Origin: Mesorhizobium sp. Root157
GTDB taxonomy: Bacteria; Pseudomonadota; Alphaproteobacteria; Rhizobiales; Rhizobiaceae
Direction of reading: 5' to 3'
NCBI RefSeq assembly: GCF_001427385.1
Contig: NZ_LMGJ01000037.1
Coordinates: 2,629-66,628, forward strand
DNA: 64,000 nucleotides
Position numbers and translations under genes: made by a program. Positions 41,039 to 50,537 of the stretch are shown piece after piece. The notes under the pieces were generated by a model, which saw only the letters and a program-made list of their open reading frames with translations, did no database searches and had not been told where the DNA came from. Every line of letters begins with the position of its first letter. Position 1 is the first letter of the stretch.

Positions 41039-42904
41039 TTATTCGACTGGGATTGCTGGCGTTATCGGCGAGATGAACGGCCTGCTCCAGCTGCCGCCGA
41101 CGAAGAATTGCGTCTGGTTCGCGTTTGCGGCTGCCACGCTTTCGCTATCCTTCGGGGCGGCTGCGGGGGTCGTCGGGGCGATGCCGCCGGACAGGGCAAG
41201 GCCGCGCCCCGCATAGGGCATGATGCCGGTCAGCCATAGCCGCGACTTGCCGGATGTGGCCTGCGCCTTGTCGATGCGCACGACGCCCTTGGCGATGCTC
41301 GCCTTCAACTCGGCGCCGTCGATCGCCACGGTGCCGTCGTCGACGTCGTCGAGCGGGAAGAAGCCGCGCTCGGAGTTGCGTTTCAGGAATGCCGGCAGGT
41401 TCAGGCCGGTCAGCGAGCCAGGCCCGAACGTCGCCGATATCGAGCCGTCGGCATTTTCGAGGATCGAGTTCCAGCCCTTGCCGGGGCCTTTCAGGATGAT
41501 GGAGACGGTTCCTGTCCCGGTCGGCATCAATCGCGCCATGCCGGCCGCCTCGCCGAAAGCCCCGCCATTGATGTCCGAGGCAAGCAGCCGCATCTCGACC
41601 TGGGTGCCGCCTGGATTGCGGTCGAAGCGCAGGCTGGTCTGGACATGGCCTCCGAAAGCGGCGGCATCCGACACGTCGAAGGCGGCGAGCCCGTTCTTGA
41701 CCTGCGCGGTGGCCGCGACCTCGGCCAGCGTGATGGCGCCTGCGGTTGCACGCGCCGCCGACAGCCTGAGGTCCAGGTTGAGCCGATCAGCGAAGGAGGG
41801 GTCGATCTCGCCGGAGACCTGGCCGGCCGGCGAAGAAAGCGGCGTGAAGGCGGACAGGAATGAAACGAGGTCGAGCGTTTCGAAGGCGAGTGTGCCGGAA
41901 ATGACCGGCCGCCCCTCGGCAATGGCAAAATCGAGCGCGCCCATGCCGGGGTTCTTGTCGAGGACGATCTCGGCGCTGTCGAATTTCACGCGGCCGGCGC
42001 TGCCTGCGACCTTGCTCGAAATGGAAACGGAGCCGATGGCGGCTCCGGGCGCGATGCCGGCGCCCGACCAATCCAGCATGCGCCGCAGCGACGGCGCCGA
42101 GAATTTCAACTGCCCGTCGACATAGGCATTGGCGGACAGGCTGGCCGTCCCTTCGAAAGAGAGATTGGCGGGCGCCGCCTTCAAATTGAGGGTGACGGGG
42201 GCGGGGCCGCCGGCGGCAAGCAGGAGCGGTTTGGCCGAAGCAGCGTCGAGGGTCACGCTTTCGCCATGCCAGATTCCCGAGGCCGACAACGATGCGCCGC
42301 TGTTCAGCGTCGACCAGTTCGCCTGCCCGGTCAGGCTGGTGACGATCTCTTCTTCCTTGCCGTTGACCGCAGCAACGATTCGGCCGTCGCGAAATTCCAG
42401 CAGGCCCAGCGCATCGGCGGGCAACCTGCCGATATCGGGGTTGGCGGGATCGGCGCTCAACAGCGCGCGCGCAGTGTCGATGGAGCGGTTGATGCGGCCG
42501 CCTTCCGGCAAGGGCGGCATGTAAAGGCCCTTGGCCGTGCGCTCGACCCTGAGCGTGGGGCGGATCAGGCGAGCCGAAGAGAACACGACATCGCCGCGCA
42601 AGGCGGCCATCGCCGACAGGCCGATCTCGACGCGCTCGGCTGCGACCACCGGCCGCTCGTTTGCATCGGTCCATTGCGACAGCGCGACTTGCGTCAGGAT
42701 GGCGCGGAACTGTGGCCAGACCTCAATGTGCGGAGCGCCGGCGATGGTGACGCGATAGCCGCTCCACGCGCTCATCTCCCAGGCGATGCGGTCGCGCACG
42801 ATCCGGGTCGAGGCGATGAAGGGAAGCGCCACGAACACCAGTGTCGCGACGATCACGACAAAGCCGGCCGCCCATACGCCTCGTCGTATCCAGGTTGATG
42901 GCAT
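41039..42904 (-). CDS. AsmA-family protein
   Basis: 621 residues. One N-terminal membrane anchor (about 7-30, RRGVWAAGFVVIVATLVF) followed by a long periplasmic beta-rich body; the first 120 residues (SGYRVTIAGAPHIEVWP, RVEIGLSAMAALRGDV) and the C-terminal region (SGISATFGPGSLTG-like segment, AIDGAELKASI) match AsmA. AsmA-like proteins form long lipid-transfer bridges between the two membranes and affect outer-membrane make-up. ATG at 42904 follows AAGGGG; an ATG 36 bases earlier is possible. Divergent from the acetoacetyl-CoA synthetase gene. Confidence 0.85.
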   Translation of the reverse strand: MPSTWIRRGVWAAGFVVIVATLVFVALPFIASTRIVRDRIAWEMSAWSGYRVTIAGAPHIEVWPQFRAILTQVALSQWTDANERPVVAAERVEIGLSAMAALRGDVVFSSARLIRPTLRVERTAKGLYMPPLPEGGRINRSIDTARALLSADPANPDIGRLPADALGLLEFRDGRIVAAVNGKEEEIVTSLTGQANWSTLNSGASLSASGIWHGESVTLDAASAKPLLLAAGGPAPVTLNLKAAPANLSFEGTASLSANAYVDGQLKFSAPSLRRMLDWSGAGIAPGAAIGSVSISSKVAGSAGRVKFDSAEIVLDKNPGMGALDFAIAEGRPVISGTLAFETLDLVSFLSAFTPLSSPAGQVSGEIDPSFADRLNLDLRLSAARATAGAITLAEVAATAQVKNGLAAFDVSDAAAFGGHVQTSLRFDRNPGGTQVEMRLLASDINGGAFGEAAGMARLMPTGTGTVSIILKGPGKGWNSILENADGSISATFGPGSLTGLNLPAFLKRNSERGFFPLDDVDDGTVAIDGAELKASIAKGVVRIDKAQATSGKSRLWLTGIMPYAGRGLALSGGIAPTTPAAAPKDSESVAAANANQTQFFVGGSWSRPFISPITPAIPVE

Positions 42905-43128
42905 CTCGCCCCTTCTTTGCGTTCCGCCAAGCCGACGCAAGGTGTAACCGGTGTCGGATGCATTTCAAGTCTTTATGACCTCGCCAAGGCGCATTGCCCA
43001 CATCGACGCCCCGTGCCCGCACATATGCTTGCCCTGTCGCGCCACGGTGTGCTTAACCGGGCCGGCAGACATGTGACGCGCCGCTGCCTTTGTTCAGGAC
43101 ACGCTACGGCGCGAATGGAGGACAGATC

Positions 43129-45087
<1,959 letters not shown>

Positions 45088-45220
45088 TGCAGATGGTCAA
45101 GCCATGATGGTAAACGAAAGCTGAACGGACAAATTTACCTAAACTTCAGCTGTGGTACGGATTCGTAAAGTTTCTGCCGGCCCGGTAAGGATTTGTTAAC
45201 GTCCTCGCCCCGATAGTCGC

Positions 45221-45331
45221 GGGCAACTTGAGGGAGAAATCCCGTTCCTCGGCCCCCGCCAAGGCGCTGAATTCGCTCAAGCCCGTTGTGACAAATTCCA
45301 TAATTCAGGCGCCCTCCAGGGCGCCTTTTTC
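45221..45331 (+). ncRNA. Candidate small RNA ending in an intrinsic terminator
   Basis: The 264-bp gap between the ends of acsA2 and cbrA holds a structured stretch: CTTGAG (45227-45232) pairs with CTCAAG (45276-45281), flanked by GGG/CCC pairing, with smaller helices inside, then a strong terminator at 45308-45330. The terminator is 220 bp past the acsA2 stop, far for a simple 3' end. It could be an independent sRNA or an acsA2 3'UTR product. The 5' end and promoter are not defined, so the start is nominal. Confidence 0.4.
45308..45330 (+). terminator. Intrinsic terminator
   Basis: GGCGCCCT (45308-45315), CC loop, AGGGCGCC (45318-45325), then TTTTT CTTT. A textbook plus-strand Rho-independent terminator, serving acsA2 and/or the candidate sRNA. 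Confidence 0.85.
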
Positions 45332-45351
45332 TTTACGCGGTGAAAGCCTGG

Positions 45352-48300
45352 CTATTCGGCCAGCACCCGCGTCGACGGGAAGGCGACCTCGACCAGCGTT
45401 CCTTCGCCGGGGGTCGAGCTGATGGTGAAGCGGGCGCGGTTGGCCTCCACCATCGCCTTGGTCAGCGGCAGGCCGAGCCCGGTGCCGTCGCCGCGGCCAC
45501 GCTTCAGCGCGTTGATCTGCTTGAACGGCTTCAGCGCCTGTTCGATCTCGGCCTGCGTCATGCCGATGCCGGTGTCGCGCACGCGCAGCACCACATCGCC
45601 CGAGATTTCATAGGCGGTGGAGACGATGACCTGGCCACCGGCCTGGGTGTAGCGGATGGCGTTGGACAGGACGTTGAGCGCGATCTGGCGCACGCTGCGC
45701 AAATCCGCCACCACTTCCGGCAGCCGCGAGGCGAAGCTGGAGCGGATGATGACCCGCTCGCGGTTGGCTTGCGGCTGCATCAGCGCCACGGTTTCCGCCA
45801 GCGTGTCGTTGAGCGACACCGCTTCGTAGTCCATGTCCTGCTGGCCGGCTTCGATCTTCGAGATGTCGAGCAGGTCGTTGACCAGATCGAGCACATGGTT
45901 GCCGGACCGGTTGATGTCGCGCAGATAGTCGCGGTAGCGGTCGTTGGCGACCGGGCCGAACTTCTCGTCCACCATCAGTTCCGAAAAACCGATGATGGCG
46001 TTGAGCGGCGTCCTGATCTCATGGCTGATGCGGGCGAGGAAATCGGTCTTCTGCGACGACGCCCGCTCGGCAACGGTACGGGCCTGGGTGAGATCCTCCT
46101 CGGCCCGCTTCCACTGGGTGATGTCGCGCACCACGGCGCAAAAGCCGCTGTCGCCGGGCAGGCGGCCGATGGTCATGAACAGCGGGATGAAGCGCCCTTG
46201 CGACTCGCGTCCGATGACCTCGCGGCCGTCGTTGAGGACACTGGCGACGCCATGCTCGGTGAGGCCGGCGAGATAGTCGCGGGCGGCGCGCTGGCTCTCT
46301 ATGGCAAACAGTGAGGAAAATGGCTTGCCGTTGACCTCGTCGCTGTCGAAGCCGAACAAAGCCTCGGCCGGCCGGCTGATGGAGCGGATGTTGCCGTCGC
46401 GCCCGATCAGCACCACACCGTCGGTGGCGGTGTCGATGATGGTGCGCATTTCGGCTATGCGCGCCTTGAGCTCCGACACGTCCGGCTGCTGCGGCGCGCT
46501 TGCCGCGGTCTGCGGTGCCGCGGGTTCGACAGCGACCGGGGCGCGGGTGTCGCCGGTGCGGCGCACGACCAGCAGCAATGCCTTGCGGTCCTGCCAGGGC
46601 ACCGAGCGCAGGATCGCCTCGACCGGGAATTCGCTGCCGTCCCGGCTGCGCAGGCGCAGCGCACGGTCGGCCTCGTCGGCAGTCCCGTCATCGGCGTAGG
46701 GTTCGGCAAACAGCGTGTCCAGCCCGCCGGCCTCGTCGAGTTCGTCGAGCGTGCCGTAGCCGGCGAGATCGAGGAATTCGTCATTGGCGTAGTGAAGGAC
46801 GTCGCCGGAATGGATCAGGACAGGCACCGGCAGCTTGGCCAGGATCGAGATATCTGGTGCGTCCGGCTCCCCCTCGGCAAAGGCGGATGGCAGGAAGCTG
46901 CCGGCCTGTAGCGGCAATCCGGCAATGGAGCGGGCAGGTTCGGCGGGCTTGACGGCGAGGTCAGGCGCTGCGGGCGGCGCCACGGTATCGTCGCCGCCGG
47001 GCTCTTGAAACGCGGCATCGCGAAAATCGGCGACAGCCATGCTGTCGTCATCTGCGACGGGGTCGGCCGCCGAATCCGCGTAGTCGAGCAGCGAGCCGTG
47101 CGCCACCGACGCTGCCGGTTCTTGCATCGCTCTCCCGCTTTCAGGCGCAGCTTCGCTCTGCGGCGCAACTGGCTTGCTTGTGCCTTCGACTTCCGTGACG
47201 GCTTCCGGTAAAGGCATCGGAGCGGTCGTGTCGGTGGCTTCGGACGGCGCGGGGCGCAATTCGGGCTCGCTCACCTTCTTCAAACGCTCGCCGATCTCCC
47301 GGAAAGCGCTGCGCTCAAGCGTCGACAGGCCCTTGTCATTGGCCGGCGGCCGGTGTTCCGCGAGCCGGATGACCTTGTCGGTGAAACGGCGCTCCGGCTT
47401 CGGAGCAATCGAAAGAGCCGGCACTTCACCCTGGAAAGGGTCTGGACTTTGGATGGGGTCTGGCGTCGCGGCTTCCGTGTGGCTTTCCGGCGGTGCCGGT
47501 TCGGCGGCCGGCTGCGGCTGGTTTGGAACCAGCGCCATGCCGATCCCTTCCGGGTCCGCTACTGCATCGGCCATGCGGGCAACGCCGAATCCGCGAAAAC
47601 CCTCGAACTCGCGGTTGCGGCTGTAGACGGGCAAGGCGGCGAGATCGACCGGCACTTTCAGGCCCGTGCCTGCCAGCGGCCACAGCACGGAGCGGCCAGA
47701 CCACGTGTCGCGCCGCTCGAGAAGGCCGGAGATTTCACCCGACGGATCGAGACCGAAGGTCGTGGAGACATCCTTGAAACGCCGGCCAAGGACATCCGCC
47801 GCCGGTTGGCCGACCGCATCGGCAAACTCCTGCGAGACGGCACTGAACCTGCCCTCGGCGTCGGTGCGCCAGACAAAGCGGACAGGGGCCGGTGCGCGCT
47901 TCGGCGGCTCTGCGCCGGAAAGGCCATCCGTGGCCGTATCGCTTTCGGAAGTCGCCGTCTGCTCCGCCTGCGAAGCATCTGGAGCCTCCGCATGGCCCGG
48001 CTCCTGGTCGGGTTCGGCGTCTGGCGCGGCATCGCCATCGCTGAAATACCAGTGATCGTGATGATGGTGCCTGTCGGGCGGAGCGGTATCTGCATGTCCG
48101 GCGCCGGAGCCGGGAACCGCCGATGCGGCTTCGGCCGCACTGTGGGCCAGCGCCGATGGTTCGATGCCGCCGACCTGGCCTTCGTCGATGACGACGAGAA
48201 GGTGGCGAGCGGGATCGTCGGTGAGCCGGGCCATGCCCGCCGGATAGGAATTTTTACCCGCCTCGACGAGACGCTTGACGATCCTGTCGCTCTCATTGGC

Positions 48301-48840
48301 AACCTGGCCGACCAGCGCGACCAGCGTCGGGGGCGCGATGCCCAAATCGGAAAAACCCGGCGACGCGGCCTCGACTTCGCCCTTGCCGTCGATGAAGGCG
48401 AGGAAATGACCGTCTTCGGTGAAGCCGCCGATCGCCTTCGCGGCATGGCCGGTTGAGCCGGCCTGCTCGTCCTGCGCGACCGGGACGGCCATCAGGATGG
48501 CCTTTTCACCGTCGGGCATGGTCACGCTGCTGGCGACGAAGCCGACCGCGTGGCTCACCATGCCGCTGGTCAGGCGAACCATGAGGGATCGGTCGCTGCC
48601 GATGTCGGGAAAGCCGGAGGTCGCCATGATCTGCCGCCGCGCGACTGGGGAAAGGCCGGAGGATTCGCCGATGATGCGTTCGATGTCCGGGTAGCCGAAC
48701 AGCGCAGCGCCGGGGCCGTTCGCCCACAGCACCTGCTCCAGATCCGTGGGCAGGATGACCAGCGCGTCGCCGGCGGCAAAGCGCTGCCGCACCGTATCGA
48801 GTACGGCGACGTCGAGGAAGGAGTAGCTGTCGGACGGCAT
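45352..48840 (-). CDS. cbrA: Cell-cycle PAS sensor histidine kinase, CbrA/PdhS type
   Basis: 1162 residues, no clear membrane helix, so cytoplasmic like PdhS. N-terminal PAS-like region (about 5-240), a long Pro/Ala/Glu-rich low-complexity linker including DRHHHHDHWYF (near 280), further PAS domains (about 325-430, 690-800 and 830-945), then HisKA with ISHEIRTPLNAIIGFSELM and HATPase (NVLSNAIRYT, VRDTGIGM, GDGTGLGLPL). This family (PleC/DivJ/PdhS/CbrA) controls DivK phosphorylation and thereby CtrA; in Sinorhizobium CbrA also affects exopolysaccharide and symbiosis. Start at 48840 gives the conserved PSDSYSFLDVAVLD; the open frame goes 81 bases further. Neighbours acsA2 and phasin match the Sinorhizobium cbrA locus. 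Confidence 0.88.
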   Translation of the reverse strand: MPSDSYSFLDVAVLDTVRQRFAAGDALVILPTDLEQVLWANGPGAALFGYPDIERIIGESSGLSPVARRQIMATSGFPDIGSDRSLMVRLTSGMVSHAVGFVASSVTMPDGEKAILMAVPVAQDEQAGSTGHAAKAIGGFTEDGHFLAFIDGKGEVEAASPGFSDLGIAPPTLVALVGQVANESDRIVKRLVEAGKNSYPAGMARLTDDPARHLLVVIDEGQVGGIEPSALAHSAAEAASAVPGSGAGHADTAPPDRHHHHDHWYFSDGDAAPDAEPDQEPGHAEAPDASQAEQTATSESDTATDGLSGAEPPKRAPAPVRFVWRTDAEGRFSAVSQEFADAVGQPAADVLGRRFKDVSTTFGLDPSGEISGLLERRDTWSGRSVLWPLAGTGLKVPVDLAALPVYSRNREFEGFRGFGVARMADAVADPEGIGMALVPNQPQPAAEPAPPESHTEAATPDPIQSPDPFQGEVPALSIAPKPERRFTDKVIRLAEHRPPANDKGLSTLERSAFREIGERLKKVSEPELRPAPSEATDTTAPMPLPEAVTEVEGTSKPVAPQSEAAPESGRAMQEPAASVAHGSLLDYADSAADPVADDDSMAVADFRDAAFQEPGGDDTVAPPAAPDLAVKPAEPARSIAGLPLQAGSFLPSAFAEGEPDAPDISILAKLPVPVLIHSGDVLHYANDEFLDLAGYGTLDELDEAGGLDTLFAEPYADDGTADEADRALRLRSRDGSEFPVEAILRSVPWQDRKALLLVVRRTGDTRAPVAVEPAAPQTAASAPQQPDVSELKARIAEMRTIIDTATDGVVLIGRDGNIRSISRPAEALFGFDSDEVNGKPFSSLFAIESQRAARDYLAGLTEHGVASVLNDGREVIGRESQGRFIPLFMTIGRLPGDSGFCAVVRDITQWKRAEEDLTQARTVAERASSQKTDFLARISHEIRTPLNAIIGFSELMVDEKFGPVANDRYRDYLRDINRSGNHVLDLVNDLLDISKIEAGQQDMDYEAVSLNDTLAETVALMQPQANRERVIIRSSFASRLPEVVADLRSVRQIALNVLSNAIRYTQAGGQVIVSTAYEISGDVVLRVRDTGIGMTQAEIEQALKPFKQINALKRGRGDGTGLGLPLTKAMVEANRARFTISSTPGEGTLVEVAFPSTRVLAE

Positions 48841-48878
48841 TGCGCTTGGCGAACCCTCGCAGGTCGGGCAGATTGCAG

Positions 48879-48893
48879 TTAACGCTTTGTTAA
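48879..48893. promoter_or_regulatory. CtrA-box upstream of cbrA
   Basis: TTAA (48879-48882), seven bases CGCTTTG, TTAA (48890-48893): a full match to the TTAA-N7-TTAA consensus for CtrA, 39-53 bp before the cbrA ATG. A further GTTAAC half-site lies at 48957-48962. Suggests feedback of CtrA on the kinase acting above it. Confidence 0.6.
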
Positions 48894-48988
48894 TAAAAGC
48901 CGATGGCGCGAAGGTCCACAAGCCATGGCGTTTGGGAGCCGAAATCTGGCCACGTGGTTAACGCCCGGCCCGACCGAAATGGTGCGTC

Positions 48989-49004
48989 GCAATAAAAATA
49001 TTGC
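48989..49004. promoter_or_regulatory. Inverted repeat in the phasin promoter
   Basis: GCAATA (48989-48994), AAAA, TATTGC (48999-49004): a perfect six-base dyad overlapping the candidate -35 of the phasin gene. TGC/GCA-containing dyads are reported for the PHB repressor PhaR, so this is a candidate PhaR site. Confidence 0.4.
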
Positions 49005-49028
49005 ATTGCACAAAATTCGTGCTATATA
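49001..49028 (+). promoter_or_regulatory. phaP: Candidate sigma-70 promoter of the phasin gene
   Basis: TTGCAT (49001-49006), 16-base spacer, TATATA (49023-49028), about 60 bp before the ATG. The AT-rich setting contrasts with the GC-rich surroundings. Confidence 0.5.
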
Positions 49029-49090
49029 CAGCCATCATACATGAACGAGACGGCTTTGTGTCAAAGTCGCTTCCCCTGAAAGGATGGAAA

Positions 49091-49549
49091 ATGAACAAGA
49101 CCAAGACCGCCGACATCATCGGCAATGTCGAATTCCCGAGCTTTGACGCTTCCAAGGCCACCGACCAGATCCGCGCTTTCGCCGAAAAGGGCGTCGAGCA
49201 GTCGAAAGAGGCCTATGCCAAGCTGAAGACCGGCTCGGAAGAGGCCCAGAAGGTTCTCGAAACCACCTACGAGACCGCCAGGTCCGCCACCAGCGACCTG
49301 TCGCTGAAGGCGATCTCTGCGCTGCGCACCAACGCCGAAGCCAATTTCTCGCATCTCGAGGCTCTCGTCGGCGCCAAGTCGCTGTCGGAAGTGTTCGAGC
49401 TGCAGACGGCGTTCCTGCGTCAGCGCGTCGAGCAGACCGTCGAGCAGACCAAGGATTTCCAGGCTGCCGCTTCCAAGGCCGCCGAGGACGTTTCCAAGCC
49501 GGTCAAGGCCGTCTTCGAGAAGACCTTCAAGGAACTCAAGGTCGCGTAA
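49091..49549 (+). CDS. phaP: Phasin, PHB-granule-associated protein
   Basis: 152 residues, soluble, almost wholly helical and amphipathic. The phasin domain spans about 25-135 (IRAFAEKGVEQSKEAYAKLK, then TYETARSATSDLSLKAISAL and the FELQTAFLRQRVEQTVEQTK coiled coil). Coats polyhydroxybutyrate granules and controls their number and size. ATG at 49091 follows AAGGATGG; an upstream in-frame ATG falls inside the promoter and is rejected. Strong intrinsic terminator downstream. Fits with acetoacetyl-CoA synthetase and isocitrate lyase as part of carbon storage. Confidence 0.92.
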   Translation: MNKTKTADIIGNVEFPSFDASKATDQIRAFAEKGVEQSKEAYAKLKTGSEEAQKVLETTYETARSATSDLSLKAISALRTNAEANFSHLEALVGAKSLSEVFELQTAFLRQRVEQTVEQTKDFQAAASKAAEDVSKPVKAVFEKTFKELKVA

Positions 49550-49680
49550 TCCTACTTCAGGTCGCGCAATCTTTCGGGGCGCCGGTTTTCGGCGGCCAGG
49601 CAAATACCCGGCGGGTGGTTCCTCCTCCCTCTGCCCGACGGGCGAAGCGGCCAGCATTTCTCCGCTGGCCAATAAAGGAA

Positions 49681-49713
49681 AAGGCCGGCACCTCCTCCCG
49701 CCGGCCTTTTTCT
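49681..49713 (+). terminator. Intrinsic terminator of the phasin transcript
   Basis: AAGGCCGGC (49681-49689) pairs with GCCGGCCTT (49700-49708), followed by a T-rich tract (TTTCTTT). About 130 bp past the phasin stop; a second hairpin, GGCCAGC against GCTGGCC, lies just before it at about 49649-49673. Confidence 0.8.
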
Positions 49714-49873
49714 TTGCCTGCTTTTCAAGGGAGGATGAGGGCAATTCGCGCAAGCGACCTTTTGCCTTCCCAAATGGCTTGAATTACACTCCATTAACCC
49801 GTATTGACGCTTCGCCGAACGACAAAGCTTATCGCAAAGGATGGACTTTTCGCCGATCGGGCCAAGCCGATGT

Positions 49874-49950
49874 GCCGTTGTAGCTCAGTTGGTTAGAGCG
49901 CCGGATTGTGGATCCGGAGGTCGCTGGTTCGAGCCCAGCCAACGGTACCA
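49874..49950 (+). tRNA. tRNA-His (anticodon GTG)
   Basis: 77 nt with encoded CCA. Acceptor GCCGTTG/CAACGGT, D arm GCTC/GAGC, anticodon stem CCGGA/TCCGG around TTGTGGA (anticodon GTG), T arm GCTGG/CCAGC with TTCGAGC loop. The base before position 1 is T and the discriminator is A73: there is no encoded G-1 and no C73, the exception known for alphaproteobacterial tRNA-His. No integrase or repeat of its 3' end is seen nearby. Confidence 0.95.
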
Positions 49951-50118
49951 CCCCTCCAAACGAATCTGTTGAAACCTTGAACTCCGTCAGGCCCCGGGCT
50001 GTCGATATGCTAGGGTTCCGACCCTGGGCCTGATGAATGCCAACGCAGTTTGAAACAAACGGCATCTTTTTGGAGACGCCGCAGGTTACAACCAGACCAG
50101 GACATACAGGGCATTGGA

Positions 50119-50409
50119 ATGAGTGAACATGCGATCAAGTTCCTGCAGGAATGGATCGGCGAGAAGTGCCAGACACCCGCCTTGCCGATAAAGATCGAAC
50201 AGCACGCCGAAACGCTTGCCCGCGAATGCGCCGCCACAGCTGCCGAAGCCGGGATTCCGCTGGAAGATATCCAGGAAGAGGTCGGCGACATCCAGGAACT
50301 CATCGCCTCGCGTCTTGAGGATGCCGTCGAAATCGACGACGGCGCCATGGACGAGACGCCGGAAGGCGAAGGCGAGCGCCCGGCGCGGTCGAATCCGGCG
50401 CCGCGCTGA
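50119..50409 (+). CDS. DUF768 small protein
   Basis: 96 residues, acidic, soluble. SEHAIKFLQEWIGEKC, then AETLARECAATAAEAGIPLE and DIQEEVGDIQELIASRLEDA fit DUF768, a small helical family found many times per genome in Mesorhizobium and of unknown function. The C-terminal 25 residues are low complexity (Glu/Gly/Pro/Arg). ATG at 50119 has weak GG before it (GGGCATTGGA). An upstream in-frame ATG at 50050 lacks support. Stands alone between tRNA-His and the transsulfuration genes. Confidence 0.75.
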   Translation: MSEHAIKFLQEWIGEKCQTPALPIKIEQHAETLARECAATAAEAGIPLEDIQEEVGDIQELIASRLEDAVEIDDGAMDETPEGEGERPARSNPAPR

Positions 50410-50427
50410 GTCCAACCGGAACTGCAC

Positions 50428-50446
50428 GGAATTGGAAAACAATTCC
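50428..50446. promoter_or_regulatory. Inverted repeat upstream of cystathionine beta-synthase
   Basis: GGAATTG (50428-50434), GAAAA, CAATTCC (50440-50446), followed at once by a second AT dyad ATAAT/ATTAT (50448-50462). About 90 bp before the cystathionine beta-synthase ATG. Could be an operator (for example for an Lrp-type regulator) or a weak terminator of the DUF768 gene. Confidence 0.4.
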
Positions 50447-50537
50447 GATAATAGAAAATTATTGAAATATTTGTCTTCGACAATGCAGGCCTAAGTCTGC
50501 GATCAGTGCGCGCATCGGGAGCAAAAGGAGCTATCCG

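Noticed and set aside
45181..45210. CtrA half-site (GTTAAC at 45195-45200) before the candidate sRNA
   Set aside because: Only one half-site without a partner at seven bases; too common in AT-rich intergenic DNA.
49874..50118. tRNA-His 3' end as an integration site of a genomic island
   Set aside because: No integrase, no repeat of the tRNA 3' end and no shift in gene content downstream.
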